Origin: an uncultured Rubritalea sp.
GTDB lineage: Bacteria; Verrucomicrobiota; Verrucomicrobiia; Verrucomicrobiales; Akkermansiaceae
Assembly: GCA_937132085.1 (NCBI GenBank)
Contig: CAKZNV010000107.1
Location: 1-64,000, forward strand
Direction of reading: 5' to 3'
DNA: 64,000 bases
In this document: positions 52,307 through 60,809 of the stretch, piece by piece
Layout: the number at the start of each line of letters is the position of its first letter
Position numbering within the stretch: position 1 is the first letter of the stretch
Made by a program: the position numbers and the translations under genes
Notes under the pieces: generated by a model
Told to the model about the DNA's origin: nothing
Seen by the model: the letters and a program-made list of their open reading frames with translations, nothing else
The model's database searches: none

Positions 52307-54604
52307 CTAACAGAGTTTGATTTTTCTAGTGACAATATAGAGGCTAACTAGCGAGCTGAGAGGCATGATGATAGCGGCTACGAAGGGTGACATGAAGCCA
52401 CAGGCTGCTATGGCGACGACGATGAGGTTATAAAGTAATGTGTAGATGAGTAGATGTTGACTGAGTTTCTGGCGTATTTTGGCGAGGTTGAGGAGTCGGG
52501 GCAGGAAGGCGAGAGTCTCGTCAGTGAAGAGCATGTCTACGTCGTTGGTGACGAGGTTCATATTGGCAAATGGGGCTGCGCTGAGTCTGGCTTCTCGCAT
52601 GGCTGGGATGTCGTTGATGCCATCGCCTATGTAGAGGAGGTCATGGTGTGCTTGGAGTAGCTTTATTTTTTCTAACTTTTGCTCAGGCTTCAGCTCAGCG
52701 TAGTATTCTTCTATGCCTAGTTTTGTAGCGAGTTGTTGGACACTTTCCTCTACGTCGCCAGAGAGGATCATGGATTTTTCAGGGAGAGCTTTGTCGATTT
52801 CGTTGAGAGCTTCTTGAGTATGTTCTCTAGGGCTTTCTACGAATTCAAAGAGGGCTAGCGGTTGATCATCTCTGGTGAAAACGCAGGCGAGTTTGTTGGT
52901 CTTCTGGTTCGGCCTAGTGAGGGCGTAGCTGGTGTCTGCATGCTGTGTAGAGACACCGAGGCCAGGTGTTTCAGTGATGTCGAGATCTAGCTTGGAGTGG
53001 GTGACTCCTTGGTGGATCAGTGCGGAGAAGATGGATCTACTGAGTGGGTGGAGTGACTTTTTAGTGAGGCTAAAGAGGAGTTGTTTTTCGTCGGCTGTTA
53101 GAGCGTCTAATAATTCTGGATTACTCAGCTCTGGTCTATCAAGAGTGAGGGTGCCTGTTTTATCGAAGACGATTTTTTTTAGCTTGTGGAAGCTCGGCCA
53201 GCAGGTGGAGGTGAGTGGGAATACGCCGATGTTGTTGGCTAGATTGTTAAATCTGGTGTCGAGTAGAGGTAGCGCTAGTCCAAGGCCACATGGGCAGGAG
53301 ACTACGTAGACGGAGATCATGACTTGGGCAGCTTTTACCCAATCGCCCGAGATGCTGAGCCAGGCGATGCCAGCACCGAGTCCGATGATGAGGATACTGA
53401 CGAGGTAGATGCGGATGAAGGCTGATAGAGCAGGGGCGAGCGCTTGTTGCTGCTGTGGTAGCTGGTGGAAGAAGTGTTCGTTGTCTACGTCTTCTACTGC
53501 TTCTACGGTGATGGTGTCTTGAGATTGATTGACAGCTCCAGCGGGGAGGGGATCAGATTTCTGGTAGAGGATGGTGGCTGGTTCACCGGTGATCCATGCC
53601 AGCGAGCATTCTGCCATTTCTGAGATGAGTCGAGATGGTGAGGGGACTACGGTTCCTGCTGGGATGAGGATGCGTTCGCCTTGGGTGATCTCACTGGTGG
53701 TGACTGATCCATTGGCTTCAGTTTGATATAGCTCTGGGATGGTGTTTTCTACGCCGAACTTTGCGTTGGCTTTGTTCAGAGAAGTGTTCTGCACCTGTTT
53801 TCCTAGTAGCATGAGGAAGGTGAAAATGGCTACGAAGTCGAAGTAGAACAGCTCTTCATGTGAGGAAAACCAGCCGATGAATGAGCCGACGTAGGCAAGT
53901 ATAAGACCGATGGAAATGGGCAGGTCCATGTGGATATGTCCAAGCTTGAGAGCGCTCCATGCACGCTTGAAAAAGTAGGAACCACCAATGAAGAAGGTCA
54001 GTGAACTGGAGGCGATGACGATGATGGTGAGCAGCTGGTGAAGCTCGTCAGAGGCTTTCATGCCGGTGTATCTCGGCAGGGTGAATGCCATGGTATTCAT
54101 GGCAAGTGCTCCACAGATTCCGAGCTGGATGACTAGTGATGAGCTGGTGCGAGCTGAGTTGACCTTTGGGCTTAGCTCGTAGCCTAGTTTACAGAGTTCG
54201 TCGGCTAGCTTTTCTAGGTCTGCCTGTTTTGGATGATAGGTAATCTGGATAGATCCACGGGTGATACTGAGATGGACATCATAGACGCCAGTATTCTTTT
54301 TGGCGACTGATTCTACTAGCCAGACACAAGCTACACAGGTGAGGCCGTTGATGCCTAGTGTGATGATTTCAGGGCTTTGGGAGTCTGACTCTGTATGATC
54401 AGTTAGATCCTTGAGCCATTGCCAGTTTCTTTCTTGAAATGGTCGCTCTCTGAGTGGAGTGAGGGCTGTGTCTGCCTTGAGGCTGTAAAACATTTCATGC
54501 CCAGATGAGTTGATGATCTCATAGACACTTTCGCAACCACGACAGCAGAATGATTCCTGTGTGGTGGTGAGCGGGGTAGAGCAGTGAAGACAAGATGAAG
54601 GCAT
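52307..54604 (-). CDS. ccoI: Copper-type P-ATPase of the cbb3 oxidase (CcoI/FixI)
   Basis: A 765-residue inner-membrane cation pump, the copper exporter used for cbb3 assembly. An N-terminal metal-binding region has SSCLHC and CCRGCESVYE, followed by an HMA-type domain (GLTCVACVWL). About eight membrane helices follow. The CPC ion motif is seen in SCPCGLGLALP, the phosphorylation site in FDKTGTLT and the hinge in IGDGINDIPAM. It follows the SafE-like gene with an 84-bp gap on the same strand and is followed by the PocR regulator. Confidence 0.9.
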   Translation of the reverse strand: MPSSCLHCSTPLTTTQESFCCRGCESVYEIINSSGHEMFYSLKADTALTPLRERPFQERNWQWLKDLTDHTESDSQSPEIITLGINGLTCVACVWLVESVAKKNTGVYDVHLSITRGSIQITYHPKQADLEKLADELCKLGYELSPKVNSARTSSSLVIQLGICGALAMNTMAFTLPRYTGMKASDELHQLLTIIVIASSSLTFFIGGSYFFKRAWSALKLGHIHMDLPISIGLILAYVGSFIGWFSSHEELFYFDFVAIFTFLMLLGKQVQNTSLNKANAKFGVENTIPELYQTEANGSVTTSEITQGERILIPAGTVVPSPSRLISEMAECSLAWITGEPATILYQKSDPLPAGAVNQSQDTITVEAVEDVDNEHFFHQLPQQQQALAPALSAFIRIYLVSILIIGLGAGIAWLSISGDWVKAAQVMISVYVVSCPCGLGLALPLLDTRFNNLANNIGVFPLTSTCWPSFHKLKKIVFDKTGTLTLDRPELSNPELLDALTADEKQLLFSLTKKSLHPLSRSIFSALIHQGVTHSKLDLDITETPGLGVSTQHADTSYALTRPNQKTNKLACVFTRDDQPLALFEFVESPREHTQEALNEIDKALPEKSMILSGDVEESVQQLATKLGIEEYYAELKPEQKLEKIKLLQAHHDLLYIGDGINDIPAMREARLSAAPFANMNLVTNDVDMLFTDETLAFLPRLLNLAKIRQKLSQHLLIYTLLYNLIVVAIAACGFMSPFVAAIIMPLSSLVSLYIVTRKIKLC

Positions 54605-54688
54605 CTTTGGAACGTTGATTTGAGATTTGAGGATTTGAAATTTGAGATTTGAAATTGCTACTGCAAACTTGCAGTTTTATTTTGTTCC

Positions 54689-55405
54689 TCAGCAGCTGGG
54701 TAGGTCGGTTTGAGCAGCTGGTGTTTCGCTGTCTGGTGCTGGGTCTGAGCTGGGGATGGTGCCTTGGAGCCTCATGAAGAGCATGACGGTGACAACTAGA
54801 AGAAAGCTTGTTCTGAGACCGGTCTTCCAGCGACCTGGGATGAATTTAGCAATGAGGTGTGTGGAGGACTGAGCTGCCCAGAGTAGCGGGATGGTGCCGA
54901 GTGAGAAACAGAGTGCTATCCTGGCTCCGGATAATGGTGAGCCACTAAGGAGACAGACGCCGAAGATAAGGTAGAGCGGGGTGCAGGGGAGGCAGGGAGA
55001 GATGATGCCTAACAGTCCGCCCATGATTCCAGGTGGTTTGGACTCTGCCCACATTTTCGCCTTATAGTAGGGCATGGTGAGGAACTTGAGTCGTGGCATT
55101 TTGACTAGCTCAGGAAATGCCGTCATGATCAAGAATGGGATCATCATCCATGGTAAGATCACTGCTGGTGAGTCGAAGAAATAGCTTAATGGCTGATAGG
55201 TGATGAGACCTGCGAGCGCTCCGATGAGTGTGTAGGAGATGACTCTGCCCATGTGGTAGGCGAGGGACTCTAGCTGTGCGTGCTGCTTAGATTTAGCTCG
55301 GCTAGTGACTGAGCAGGCAAGTGGTCCACACATGCCGATACAGTGCAGACTAGTGGCTAGTCCAGCACTGAGCGCTGCTACAGATGTCATGGTGGTAACT
55401 GTCAT
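54689..55405 (-). CDS. SafE/UreH-like membrane protein (cbb3 assembly)
   Basis: A 238-residue protein with about six membrane helices (residues 8-28, 48-68, 78-100, 118-140, 145-170, 195-215). The N-terminus GLATSLHCIGMCGPLACSVT is the sulfite-exporter/UreH transmembrane signature with two Cys, and PCLPCTPLYLIFG is its inner half-repeat. In many bacteria such proteins lie beside ccoI and are needed for copper supply. The stop is a TGA followed by three more codons and TAA; I take the TGA as a real stop. Confidence 0.82.
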   Translation of the reverse strand: MTVTTMTSVAALSAGLATSLHCIGMCGPLACSVTSRAKSKQHAQLESLAYHMGRVISYTLIGALAGLITYQPLSYFFDSPAVILPWMMIPFLIMTAFPELVKMPRLKFLTMPYYKAKMWAESKPPGIMGGLLGIISPCLPCTPLYLIFGVCLLSGSPLSGARIALCFSLGTIPLLWAAQSSTHLIAKFIPGRWKTGLRTSFLLVVTVMLFMRLQGTIPSSDPAPDSETPAAQTDLPSC

Positions 55406-55414
55406 TTCTCTAAT

Positions 55415-55513
55415 TTAGCTAGTGAGTCGTATCAGAAAAATCCAAATCGCGATGATAATTAGATGCGATAGGATGACCCAGAACCATAAGTTGCTTAAAA
55501 TCTTTTTTATCAT
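55415..55513 (-). CDS. Small single-TM protein in the cbb3 operon
   Basis: A 32-codon frame reading MIKKILSNLW, then an uninterrupted hydrophobic stretch (FWVILSHLIIIAIWIFLI) and RLTS-stop. An ATG three codons upstream (55522) would give 35 residues. It is too short for usual ORF calls, fits tightly between ccoG and the SafE-like gene, and lies on their strand. It occupies the place where ccoH/FixH is found in other bacteria, but it is too short to be a full CcoH. The spacing argues for a real gene. Confidence 0.5.
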   Translation of the reverse strand: MIKKILSNLWFWVILSHLIIIAIWIFLIRLTS

Positions 55514-55535
55514 GATTGGCATAGTCTGTTAGTAA

Positions 55536-56993
55536 TTATTTATTGGTGTTGAGTGATTCATCTTGTCCAGCAGTTCCCTTGTAGAGGAATTGGTTAGGGC
55601 CAGTGAATCTCTGCTTGAGAATGATGGTAGATCCATCACTTGAAATGATGTTAAATTTTACATCCTTGGCTCCCTCATAGCCTTGCTTAGTAGTGAAGAC
55701 ACGCATGGTGAACTTCTTTGTTTCACCTTTAGGGATGGTGATACTACCTGTGTCGGTGAATTGGATTTCCTCAGAGGCTTCAGGCTCAATTTTGAAGCTC
55801 ATTGCTTCATTCTTTTTGTTGATGATTTCAAAGCTGAACATGTTTCTGACTCCATCCTCATTGCTCACGTAGTTAGAGCCTTCGAGACGAGCTACATCGG
55901 CATAGAATGGGCGAGCTTTACTTTTCAGAGTGTAGAACATGGCTACAGCTCCTAGTAAGATAAAGATACCATACATGTAGGTTCTGGGACGGAGAATTTT
56001 GCGTTCACCGCTTTCTATGTTGTTGACCGAGTCATAGCGGATCAGACCTTGTGGTCTTTTGAGCTTTTTCATGATGTCATTACAGGCATCGATGCAGGAT
56101 GAGCAGGCTACACATTCGAGTTGGATTCCATTGCGGATATCGATGCCAGTAGGGCAGACATTGACACAGCGGCGGCAGTCTACACAGTCGCCGACTGGCT
56201 CTGGTGCAGGCTCTAGCTCAGGGACGATTCTTCTTTTTTTGCCACGAGGTTCACCACGTTTGTAGTCGTAAGCCACGGTGATGGTGTCGTCATCTGTTAG
56301 GGATGACTGGAATCTGCCGTATGGGCACATGATGATACAGAATTGCTCGCGGAAATAGCCAAACATGAAGCAGAAGACGAGGGTGAATGAGAGAATGAAT
56401 AAAAATTCACCAATGTGATCTACTGGATTCGCCTGCATGTGCTCCCAGAGCTTTGGTAGGGAGATAAAGTAAGATAAGAAGATGTGAGCCAGGATTAGTG
56501 AAATGATGAGGAAGCTGAACCATTTAGAGCCTCGCTTGATAAGCTTGTTTTTGTTCCAAGGTGACTTATCGAGTTGTTTGCGCTTGAGTGAGTTACCTTC
56601 GATGAGGCGCTCGACTCTTCTGTAAACGTGATCTAGAAAGACCGTGTAGGGGCAATACCAACCACACCAGACACGACCGACTACGGAGCTGAGCACAAAC
56701 AGAGCAAAGGCTAGACCAGCGATGAGGAAGAATAAAATCCAAAGATCGTGGGTGAGTAGAGTGATGCCGAAGAGGTGGAATCGGCGCTCCTCAATATCTA
56801 GAAACACTGCCGGGTATCCATTGATAGGAATCCACGGCAGTGCGATATAGATGATAAGAAGTATAGCTGCTGTGACCCGACGCATGATGGTGAATTTACC
56901 TTTCACATCTGCTGGGTGGATGGCGTATCTAGATCCGTCCGCATTGATGGTGGTGACGGAGTCTAGGTTAGGCTTTTTGGTTTCGAGACTCAT
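55536..56993 (-). CDS. ccoG: Cytochrome c oxidase accessory protein CcoG/FixG
   Basis: A 485-residue membrane protein that reduces copper during assembly of the cbb3 oxidase. Five membrane helices (around 40-60, 80-110, 165-190, 200-225, 345-365) surround two iron-sulfur clusters with Cys motifs CVDCRRCVNVCPTG and CVACSSCIDACND. The Cys motif CGWYCPY and CIIMCPYGRFQSS are also seen. The C-terminal 120 residues form a periplasmic Ig-like domain. It follows ccoP by 39 nt on the same strand. Confidence 0.93.
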   Translation of the reverse strand: MSLETKKPNLDSVTTINADGSRYAIHPADVKGKFTIMRRVTAAILLIIYIALPWIPINGYPAVFLDIEERRFHLFGITLLTHDLWILFFLIAGLAFALFVLSSVVGRVWCGWYCPYTVFLDHVYRRVERLIEGNSLKRKQLDKSPWNKNKLIKRGSKWFSFLIISLILAHIFLSYFISLPKLWEHMQANPVDHIGEFLFILSFTLVFCFMFGYFREQFCIIMCPYGRFQSSLTDDDTITVAYDYKRGEPRGKKRRIVPELEPAPEPVGDCVDCRRCVNVCPTGIDIRNGIQLECVACSSCIDACNDIMKKLKRPQGLIRYDSVNNIESGERKILRPRTYMYGIFILLGAVAMFYTLKSKARPFYADVARLEGSNYVSNEDGVRNMFSFEIINKKNEAMSFKIEPEASEEIQFTDTGSITIPKGETKKFTMRVFTTKQGYEGAKDVKFNIISSDGSTIILKQRFTGPNQFLYKGTAGQDESLNTNK

Positions 56994-57032
56994 CAGCTAC
57001 TATACTTAATTTTGATTGCTTATCTTTAATGA

Positions 57033-57689
57033 CTATTTCTTAAACTTGGCGAAGTCATCAGGGTTCTTGCTGAGGATATAGGCAGTCACTTGGGCTACCT
57101 TTTCCGGACCTATTTTTTCACCCCATTTTTCCATTCTCATCATTTTATAGCCTTCGCTATCCTTAGGAGTGCCAGTTAGGATGATGTTGAAGACATCCAT
57201 TGGTTTGTCACCATAGTGCCAGACTCCGTCTGTTAGAGGTCTTGCGGTAAGTCCGTTGTTAGAGTTCATGTCAGGTGCATGACATGCCACACAGTGCTGA
57301 TTATAAACCTCTTGACCCTTTGCTAGGATAGTTGTGTCTGAACCCCATTGGTTGACTAATATGCTGTCATCCAATGAGTCTAGAGTTCTCTTAACAGCAT
57401 CTACTCTTTGTTGTGCTATAGCTTCTACTCTAGCATCCATGCTCTCTGTAGAGGTAGGAAGCAGGCCGAATGAATAGTAAACGAGATAGTAAACGAAGAA
57501 GAACGCGATGGATAGCCACAGGATAGTGAGCCACCAGTTAGGCATCTTCTGATCATACTCTTGAATGCCATCAAAGACATGTTCACGGAGCACTACTTCA
57601 CCCTTTTTCTCAGCAAATTCTTTGCCTGGGGTCGTTTTGACTCCGTATTTATCCGTTACTCCAGATTCGTTATTGTTTTCCTTATTCAT
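57033..57689 (-). CDS. ccoP: cbb3 oxidase cytochrome c subunit CcoP, mono-haem form
   Basis: A 218-residue protein with an N-terminal CcoP membrane anchor (PNWWLTILWLSIAFFFVYYL at about 50-69) and one cytochrome c domain at about 120-215. Haem is held by Cys133, Cys136 and His137 in CVACHAPD; the likely axial Met is in MMRMEKWG. Classical CcoP has two c-type haems and about 300 residues; one haem domain is missing here. Its start codon overlaps the ccoQ stop by 8 bases. Confidence 0.88.
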   Translation of the reverse strand: MNKENNNESGVTDKYGVKTTPGKEFAEKKGEVVLREHVFDGIQEYDQKMPNWWLTILWLSIAFFFVYYLVYYSFGLLPTSTESMDARVEAIAQQRVDAVKRTLDSLDDSILVNQWGSDTTILAKGQEVYNQHCVACHAPDMNSNNGLTARPLTDGVWHYGDKPMDVFNIILTGTPKDSEGYKMMRMEKWGEKIGPEKVAQVTAYILSKNPDDFAKFKK

Positions 57690-57846
57690 TGTCTGATTCT
57701 AGTGCGAGGTTTGCCATTTCATCGAGTTTGGAGCGCTTCATCTTAAGTGTGTGAACTGTGGCTAAGATGAAGACAGCGGCGGTGATGATGAAGAATGTAA
57801 GAGGTCGGAGCATCTCTTCGTATTGGATCATGAATTCTTTAATCAT
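57682..57846 (-). CDS. ccoQ: Small cbb3 oxidase subunit CcoQ-like
   Basis: A 54-codon frame MIKEFMIQYEEMLRPLTFFI and onward, with one membrane helix (about residues 17-33) followed by a basic segment KMKRSKLDEMAN. This is the size and topology of CcoQ/FixQ, which stabilises the oxidase. It is not reported by usual length cut-offs. It lies between ccoNO (21 nt before) and ccoP (8-nt overlap), which strongly supports it. Confidence 0.8.
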   Translation of the reverse strand: MIKEFMIQYEEMLRPLTFFIITAAVFILATVHTLKMKRSKLDEMANLALESDNE

Positions 57847-57867
57847 AATGATAGTTCCTTTCTTTAG

Positions 57868-60372
57868 TTAGTTTGATTTCTCTTCTTTTATCTTTTTATC
57901 CATTTCGAGCTTCTGGTCAGGCGTGACCCAGAGTGGATTCTGGTCATCACCGTCTTCAAAGACAGGAACATCGTATGTTCCGAGCTTTTGAAGGTAAGCG
58001 ATGACAGCGACGATCTCTTTCTGCGATAGCTTGGCTTCGATTTCCTGCTTAGACATTCCTTCTTTTACCCATGGGATGTCGGCATTGTTTGAAACGAGGT
58101 TCTTCGCTATTTCCAAAGCTTGTTCTTGAGCAAGAGCTTCAATTTCATACTTGTTCATTGCTGGCCAAGGGACATTCAGCCATTCGACTTGAGCTTTAAT
58201 TTTCCCAGGGAGAGCCTTGATGTCAGTGTCTTCATAAGCCATGGATGAATAGGATGGCATGTTAGAAAGTTTTTCCTTAGCACGAGGATCCATGAGGTGG
58301 ATGTAATGCCAGAGGTTATCTTTAATTCCGCCACGCATTAGCTTACTGCCTTTTACGAGTGGACCGCCTTCACGAGCTAGATCTGGACCTGTTCGCTTAG
58401 ATCCCCACTGGTGTGGGTAATCATAGACGGATTCACCCATTCTGGAGTAGTCTCCGTAGCGGATCACGTCTGTGTCGAGCATGCGGATCATCTGTGAGTG
58501 ACAGTTGTAGCAACCTTCAGCGATGAAGATGTCACGGCCAGCTAGCTCTAGTGGTGTGTAGAGTGTCTGTAGTCTGTCACGCTGGATTTCTGGTTTAGAG
58601 GTCAGAGCATTCGGGATGATCTGCACTGCACCACCGATCGCTGCTGCGAAGAAGGTCAGGATGGTGAATGGTAGATAGTTCTTGGTGATAGACTCATGCC
58701 ATTCGATCCAGTTTTTGGTGAATTTCTTAAATCTTACAAATGCTAGAACGATGAAGAACAGTAGCACTGCGAGCGCCATGAGATTCTCCGGGTGAGTCAC
58801 CCAGTAGACGAGTGAGAGGATACCACCGAGCACTGCAGCGAATGGGTCCTGAGTTACGATCTGCTTTAGTGTGACTTTATCAGAATTATTTCTATTTCTA
58901 AGAACGACGTCTACAGAAACATCAGTCGGGGTTCCGCTTTTACAAGTCTTGTAGAGGTTGTAGACGAGGACAATGAATCCGATGAGGTAGAGGAGTCCAC
59001 CTAGAGATCTAGCTGCGTGCAGCACCTGGATGTCTTGGAGTGTGGAGATGAATGAGTTTACAGTTGATCCATCCACGCTCTCACTGAGGCTGAGTCCCTG
59101 AGCGATACCTGATACCCACATGGAAGCCACGTAGAGTAGGATACCTACGAAACCGATCCAGAAGTGGAAGTTAGCGAGTGATTTAGAATAAAGCTCAGTC
59201 TTCCAGAGACGTGGGACTAGCCAGTAGAACATACCAGCAGCCATGAAGCCGTTCCAACCGAGGGTTCCACTGTGCACGTGACCAATAGTCCAGTCAGTAT
59301 AGTGGGACAGAGCGTTGACTGATTTGATCGCTAGTAGAGGACCTTCGAATGTAGCCATACCATAGAAGGTAACCGCTGCTGCGAAGAACTTGATCACTGG
59401 GTCTTTCTGGAGTGTTCCCCAAGCTCCGCGGAGAGTGAGGAGACCGTTAAGCATACCACCCCAAGATGGCGCCCAGAGGATCACTGAGAAGAGCATTCCT
59501 AGCACCTGTAGCCACTCTGGAAGAGCGGTGTTGAGAAGGTGGTGAGGTCCTGCCCAGATGTAGATGAAGACGAGTGCCCAGAAGTGAATGATGGATAGTC
59601 TGTATGAATAGACAGGGCGATTCGCTGCCTTAGGCAGGAAGTAATACATGATACCTAAGATCGGTGTAGTGAGGAAAAATGCTACCGCATTGTGTCCATA
59701 CCACCACTGCACAAGGGCATCCTGCACTCCTCCGAAAATTGGATAAGAGTGAGTCCATGAGGTCGGGATCTGAAGGTTATTGACGATGTAGAGCATCGCT
59801 ACCGTAATGATTGTCGCTATGTAGAACCATATAGAAACGTAGAGGTGCTGCTCATTACGTTTGATGAGAGTCCAGAAGAAGTTGATTGCGAAAACGACCC
59901 AAACAAGAACAACTGCGATGTCGATTGGCCAGATAAGCTCAGCGTATTCTTTACCTTGAGTGAAGCCTAGAGGAAGCGTGACTGCAGCTGCTACGATGAT
60001 GAGCTGCCAGCCCCAGAAGTGGATGCTAGTAAGCTTATCGGAAGCAACTCTACATTTACAAAGTCTCTGTGTGGAGTAGTAGACACCAGCAAATACCATA
60101 TTACCTACGAAGGCAAAAATAGCGGCATTGGTGTGGAGTGGTCGGAGTCGCCCTGCAGTGATGTAGGGGAGACCTTCTTTCTCCAGTGAACCTCCGGAGA
60201 GGAACTGGATGGTAGAGGTTAGCCACTCAGAGTTAAACTCACTGAGTATGGTAATGTTCAGCTGGAGAGCTACGATCAGCCCTGCTAACATTCCTACGAC
60301 GCCCCATATAATGGCGGCCCATGTAAACCAACGAACGCATTTGTCGTTGTAAGTAATAGTTGTTTGGTTCAT
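57868..60372 (-). CDS. ccoNO: cbb3 cytochrome c oxidase, fused catalytic CcoN and CcoO
   Basis: An 834-residue fusion. Residues 1-about 480 are the twelve-helix CcoN catalytic subunit with haem b and b3 and CuB ligands (QWWYGHNAVAFFLTTPILGI, HFWALVFIYIWAGPHHLLN, HVHSGTLGWNGF). After two further membrane segments (about 510-590), residues 600-834 are the CcoO mono-haem cytochrome with CYNCHSQM at about 621-628 and the TGPDLAREGGP stretch. Usually ccoN and ccoO are separate genes; a fusion is found in some phyla. It reduces oxygen to water with high affinity, using electrons from CcoP, at the inner membrane. It overlaps ccoS by four bases. Confidence 0.95.
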   Translation of the reverse strand: MNQTTITYNDKCVRWFTWAAIIWGVVGMLAGLIVALQLNITILSEFNSEWLTSTIQFLSGGSLEKEGLPYITAGRLRPLHTNAAIFAFVGNMVFAGVYYSTQRLCKCRVASDKLTSIHFWGWQLIIVAAAVTLPLGFTQGKEYAELIWPIDIAVVLVWVVFAINFFWTLIKRNEQHLYVSIWFYIATIITVAMLYIVNNLQIPTSWTHSYPIFGGVQDALVQWWYGHNAVAFFLTTPILGIMYYFLPKAANRPVYSYRLSIIHFWALVFIYIWAGPHHLLNTALPEWLQVLGMLFSVILWAPSWGGMLNGLLTLRGAWGTLQKDPVIKFFAAAVTFYGMATFEGPLLAIKSVNALSHYTDWTIGHVHSGTLGWNGFMAAGMFYWLVPRLWKTELYSKSLANFHFWIGFVGILLYVASMWVSGIAQGLSLSESVDGSTVNSFISTLQDIQVLHAARSLGGLLYLIGFIVLVYNLYKTCKSGTPTDVSVDVVLRNRNNSDKVTLKQIVTQDPFAAVLGGILSLVYWVTHPENLMALAVLLFFIVLAFVRFKKFTKNWIEWHESITKNYLPFTILTFFAAAIGGAVQIIPNALTSKPEIQRDRLQTLYTPLELAGRDIFIAEGCYNCHSQMIRMLDTDVIRYGDYSRMGESVYDYPHQWGSKRTGPDLAREGGPLVKGSKLMRGGIKDNLWHYIHLMDPRAKEKLSNMPSYSSMAYEDTDIKALPGKIKAQVEWLNVPWPAMNKYEIEALAQEQALEIAKNLVSNNADIPWVKEGMSKQEIEAKLSQKEIVAVIAYLQKLGTYDVPVFEDGDDQNPLWVTPDQKLEMDKKIKEEKSN

Positions 60373-60560
60373 TTCTTCGAAGAGTTAGTTTCCTCAGTAG
60401 TTTGTGTTGGAGTTTGTTCGTTGGAATCATCTTGTAGTGGCAGAAGTGAAGTCTGCTCTACGCCTTGATTTTTATTTCTCCATGCCTCCATCACAAAACA
60501 CACAATGAATATCACTGCTAAGATGAGTGAGACGAATATAGTGAGGTGTAATACTGGCAT
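60369..60560 (-). CDS. ccoS: cbb3 oxidase assembly protein CcoS-like
   Basis: A 63-residue protein with one membrane helix (VLHLTIFVSLILAVIFIVCF) and a polar tail with LLPLQDDSNE. This is the form of CcoS, which is needed for haem and copper insertion. It is the first gene of the operon, which is unusual because ccoS mostly comes last. It ends in TGA overlapping the ATG of ccoNO. Sequence support is limited by its small size. Confidence 0.65.
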   Translation of the reverse strand: MPVLHLTIFVSLILAVIFIVCFVMEAWRNKNQGVEQTSLLPLQDDSNEQTPTQTTEETNSSKK

Positions 60561-60642
60561 AATGGTGAAATTCCGTGGAACGCGGGGACTATGTTCTAAT
60601 TTGCTAGAAAATGCTGAGCGTTTCTTGTGATGTGTGAGGTTG

Positions 60643-60671
60643 AAATATGCGCATTAAGTGCAAAATATGCG
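60643..60671 (-). promoter_or_regulatory. Direct repeat AAATATGCG upstream of the cbb3 operon
   Basis: AAATATGCG occurs at 60643-60651 and 60663-60671, 20 bp apart (two helical turns), 83-111 bp before the ccoS start. The reverse complement occurs within the inverted repeat between dapF and the cyclase gene. No FNR-type palindrome was found by eye. A regulator binding site is inferred. Confidence 0.35.
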
Positions 60672-60809
60672 TGTTGAGCTAGATAATCAGCTTTAGGCTC
60701 TTACTCATGTTCACTGCCTCCTCTAGAGAGTGTGCCAATTGTGGAGAATTATATAGGGAGGAAGCGGATAATCCTTGCAGGATCAATTTCAGCCAATTAA
60801 GTTGCGCCT

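Noticed and set aside
54689..55405. UGA stop of the SafE-like gene followed in frame by three codons and TAA, with Cys before it
   Set aside because: The extension is only three codons and no GGUC-loop hairpin follows at 15-40 nt (an ACTGCAA/TTGCAGT hairpin lies there instead). A normal stop is simpler.
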